This document shows, in pieces, positions 63,322-64,000 of a stretch of 64,000 nt of DNA. Source of the DNA: an uncultured Bacilli bacterium. GTDB lineage: Bacteria; Bacillota_I; Bacilli_A; RF39; UBA660. The position numbers were made by a program, and so were the translations under genes. Below the pieces are notes generated by a model that saw only the letters and a list, made by a program, of their open reading frames with translations, made no database searches and was not told the DNA's origin. The stretch lies in NCBI GenBank assembly GCA_947626095.1, contig CANQQV010000001.1:98009-162008 (forward strand), read 5' to 3'. The stretch's first letter is position 1; every line of letters begins with the position of its first letter.

Positions 63322-63358
63322 GAGGATCTACAAATGGGTAGATTCTCTCTCTTTTTTT
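63320..63358 (+). terminator. integrase terminator
   Basis: GAGAGGATCTAC / GTAGATTCTCTC hairpin followed by CT7. It overlaps the stop codon. Confidence 0.85.
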
Positions 63359-63370
63359 AGTTATTGACAC

Positions 63371-63700
63371 AAATTGTGGCACAATTCTAAAAAGTGAGTT
63401 GAAATAAACTATTATAAAATCTAGGTTTTCTTGATATTAACATATTTGGTTTGCAGAACCGACGCTATAATTTTTTGTGCCAATTGCCTAAAAAATGAAT
63501 TGATTTAGAGCGATTTTGGAGGTTCTAAATTGATCCATTTTAACTAAAAAATTAGTGGCACAATTTCAAAAGTCAATCTTCACAAACCTTTATAAATACT
63601 GACTTTGCAAGATAGCAGTCAGTCGGTCTACAACCCAATTGGCACACGGATTTTTGGGGTAAAAAATTTTTGTGCCACTCGTGTGCCAAAAATATCAAAA
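63371..63700 (+). repeat. right-end arm-type sites in the non-coding att region
   Basis: No gene lies between 63322 and 63808. TTGTGCCA-like sites are at 63475 and 63670 (plus) and at 63377 and 63556 (minus), with variants at 63640 (TGGCACAC) and 63681 (GTGTGCCA). TTATAAATACTG (63590) and AAATGAATTGAT (63493) repeat left-end sequences. AGTCAGTCGGT (63616-63626) is the inverse of ACCGACTGACT at attL. Confidence 0.65.
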
Positions 63701-63808
63701 AATATCAAAAAAAAGCCCTTTTTTGGACTTTTTGAAAAATTGTGAAATGCCTTGCTTTCCCTTTATTTATGGGCTTTTCAAAGCATTTCAAAAAAACTGA
63801 CTTCTTCG

Positions 63809-63819
63809 CTCCAAAACCG
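63809..63819 (+). other. attR core
   Basis: CTCCAAAACCG, identical to the attL core at 30767-30777. Confidence 0.85.
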
Positions 63820-63852
63820 CTGATGTGGGTTCAACTCCTGCTACCCCTGCCA
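63809..63852 (+). pseudogene. tRNA-Trp, 3' part, split by integration
   Basis: Contains the anticodon loop, variable loop, T-arm GTGGG-TTCAACT-CCTGC and acceptor strand TACCCCT with GCCA. It completes the 5' half at 30737-30777. The sequence upstream is element DNA and cannot form a D-arm. Confidence 0.85.
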
Positions 63853-63900
63853 ATGATATAAATTGCTCAACTCTTTTATAAGTTTGAGCTTTAAATATAA

Positions 63901-63928
63901 AATTAACTACTTTTTAGTAGTTAATTTT
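63901..63928 (+). terminator. hairpin downstream of tRNA-Trp
   Basis: AATTAACTAC-TTTTTA-GTAGTTAATT followed by TT. Confidence 0.6.
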
Positions 63929-63930
63929 CA

Positions 63931-63964
63931 GAGCGTTGACAAAGTCAATAGCTCTTTTCTTTTT
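63931..63964 (+). terminator. second intrinsic terminator
   Basis: GAGCGTTGAC-AAA-GTCAATAGCTC (one bulged base), then TTTTCTTTTT. Confidence 0.75.
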
Positions 63965-64000
63965 AAAAAATATATTATATAATTTATTTGTAAGGTTGCT

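Larger units (their letters stand above)
30767..63819 (+). mobile_element. integrative conjugative element in tRNA-Trp, about 33 kb
   Basis: Bounded by the 11-bp core repeat in a split tRNA-Trp. It contains a tyrosine integrase and excisionase-like gene at the right end, a MobL-type relaxase, VirD4, VirB4, VirB6-, VirB3- and VirB2-like proteins, an M23 peptidase, a sortase-anchored adhesin, a putative oriT, a BcgI-like restriction-modification pair, small cargo genes and an IS1182-family insertion. No replication initiator is evident. Confidence 0.92.

Noticed and set aside
30767-63819. Prophage
   Set aside because: No capsid, portal, terminase or lysis genes; type IV secretion and relaxase genes define a conjugative element.

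Overview
The window is AT-rich DNA of a low-GC Gram-positive bacterium using the standard code (TGA is a stop, TGG encodes Trp). Cell-wall features (sortase signal, O-acetyltransferase-like enzyme, lipoboxes), strong GGAGG/GGTGAT ribosome sites, a CIRCE heat-shock operator and a very long tmRNA tag suggest an uncultured gut-type Bacilli lineage close to the Erysipelotrichia/Mollicutes branch. That placement is inference.

Chromosome, 1-30.77 kb. A three-gene operon of unknown function (one gene with a PD-(D/E)XK-like motif), a chagasin-type inhibitor lipoprotein and ssrA (tmRNA) come first. Next are a degenerate J-domain membrane protein paired with a Cys-repeat surface protein, and a 1061-residue coiled-coil protein. 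A housekeeping block follows: gmk, a YbaK-like deacylase, def, htpG under a CIRCE operator, a TetR regulator, TSCPD, zinc-ribbon and DUF5684-like proteins, an aminotransferase-GNAT fusion, purB, an OatA-like acyltransferase with two SGNH domains, an HD protein and cardiolipin synthase.

Integrative conjugative element, about 30.77-63.82 kb. A tRNA-Trp gene is split in its anticodon arm. Its 5' half is at 30737-30777 and its 3' half at 63809-63852, with the shared core CTCCAAAACCG at both ends. The element carries a complete tRNA-Trp just inside its left end. Left to right it holds small cargo genes flanked by repeated promoter and downstream sequences, an adenine methyltransferase, a VirB2-like protein, a thioester/Cna-B adhesin with its sortase, VirB6- and VirB3(PrgI)-like proteins, a BcgI-like restriction-modification pair, VirB4, an M23 peptidase, a probable oriT, ribbon-helix-helix proteins and a MobL-type relaxase. 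Then come a double-HTH regulator, an IS1182-family insertion, VirD4, more cargo, an accessory operon (DUF4314 and ArdC-like proteins), an excisionase-like protein and a tyrosine integrase.

Two patterns in the element stand out. First, eleven of its reading frames have a strong Shine-Dalgarno followed at a near-constant distance (7 nt in eight cases) by ATA rather than ATG/GTG/TTG. VirD4, the VirB6-like protein, the methyltransferase and the excisionase are among them. Second, eight unrelated element proteins, including the ArdC-like protein and the integrase, end in the same short tail, [ILV]-x-Ile-COOH, usually preceded by acidic residues. This could be a conjugative export or docking signal. 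The cargo genes also look like cassettes, with one apparent empty cassette.
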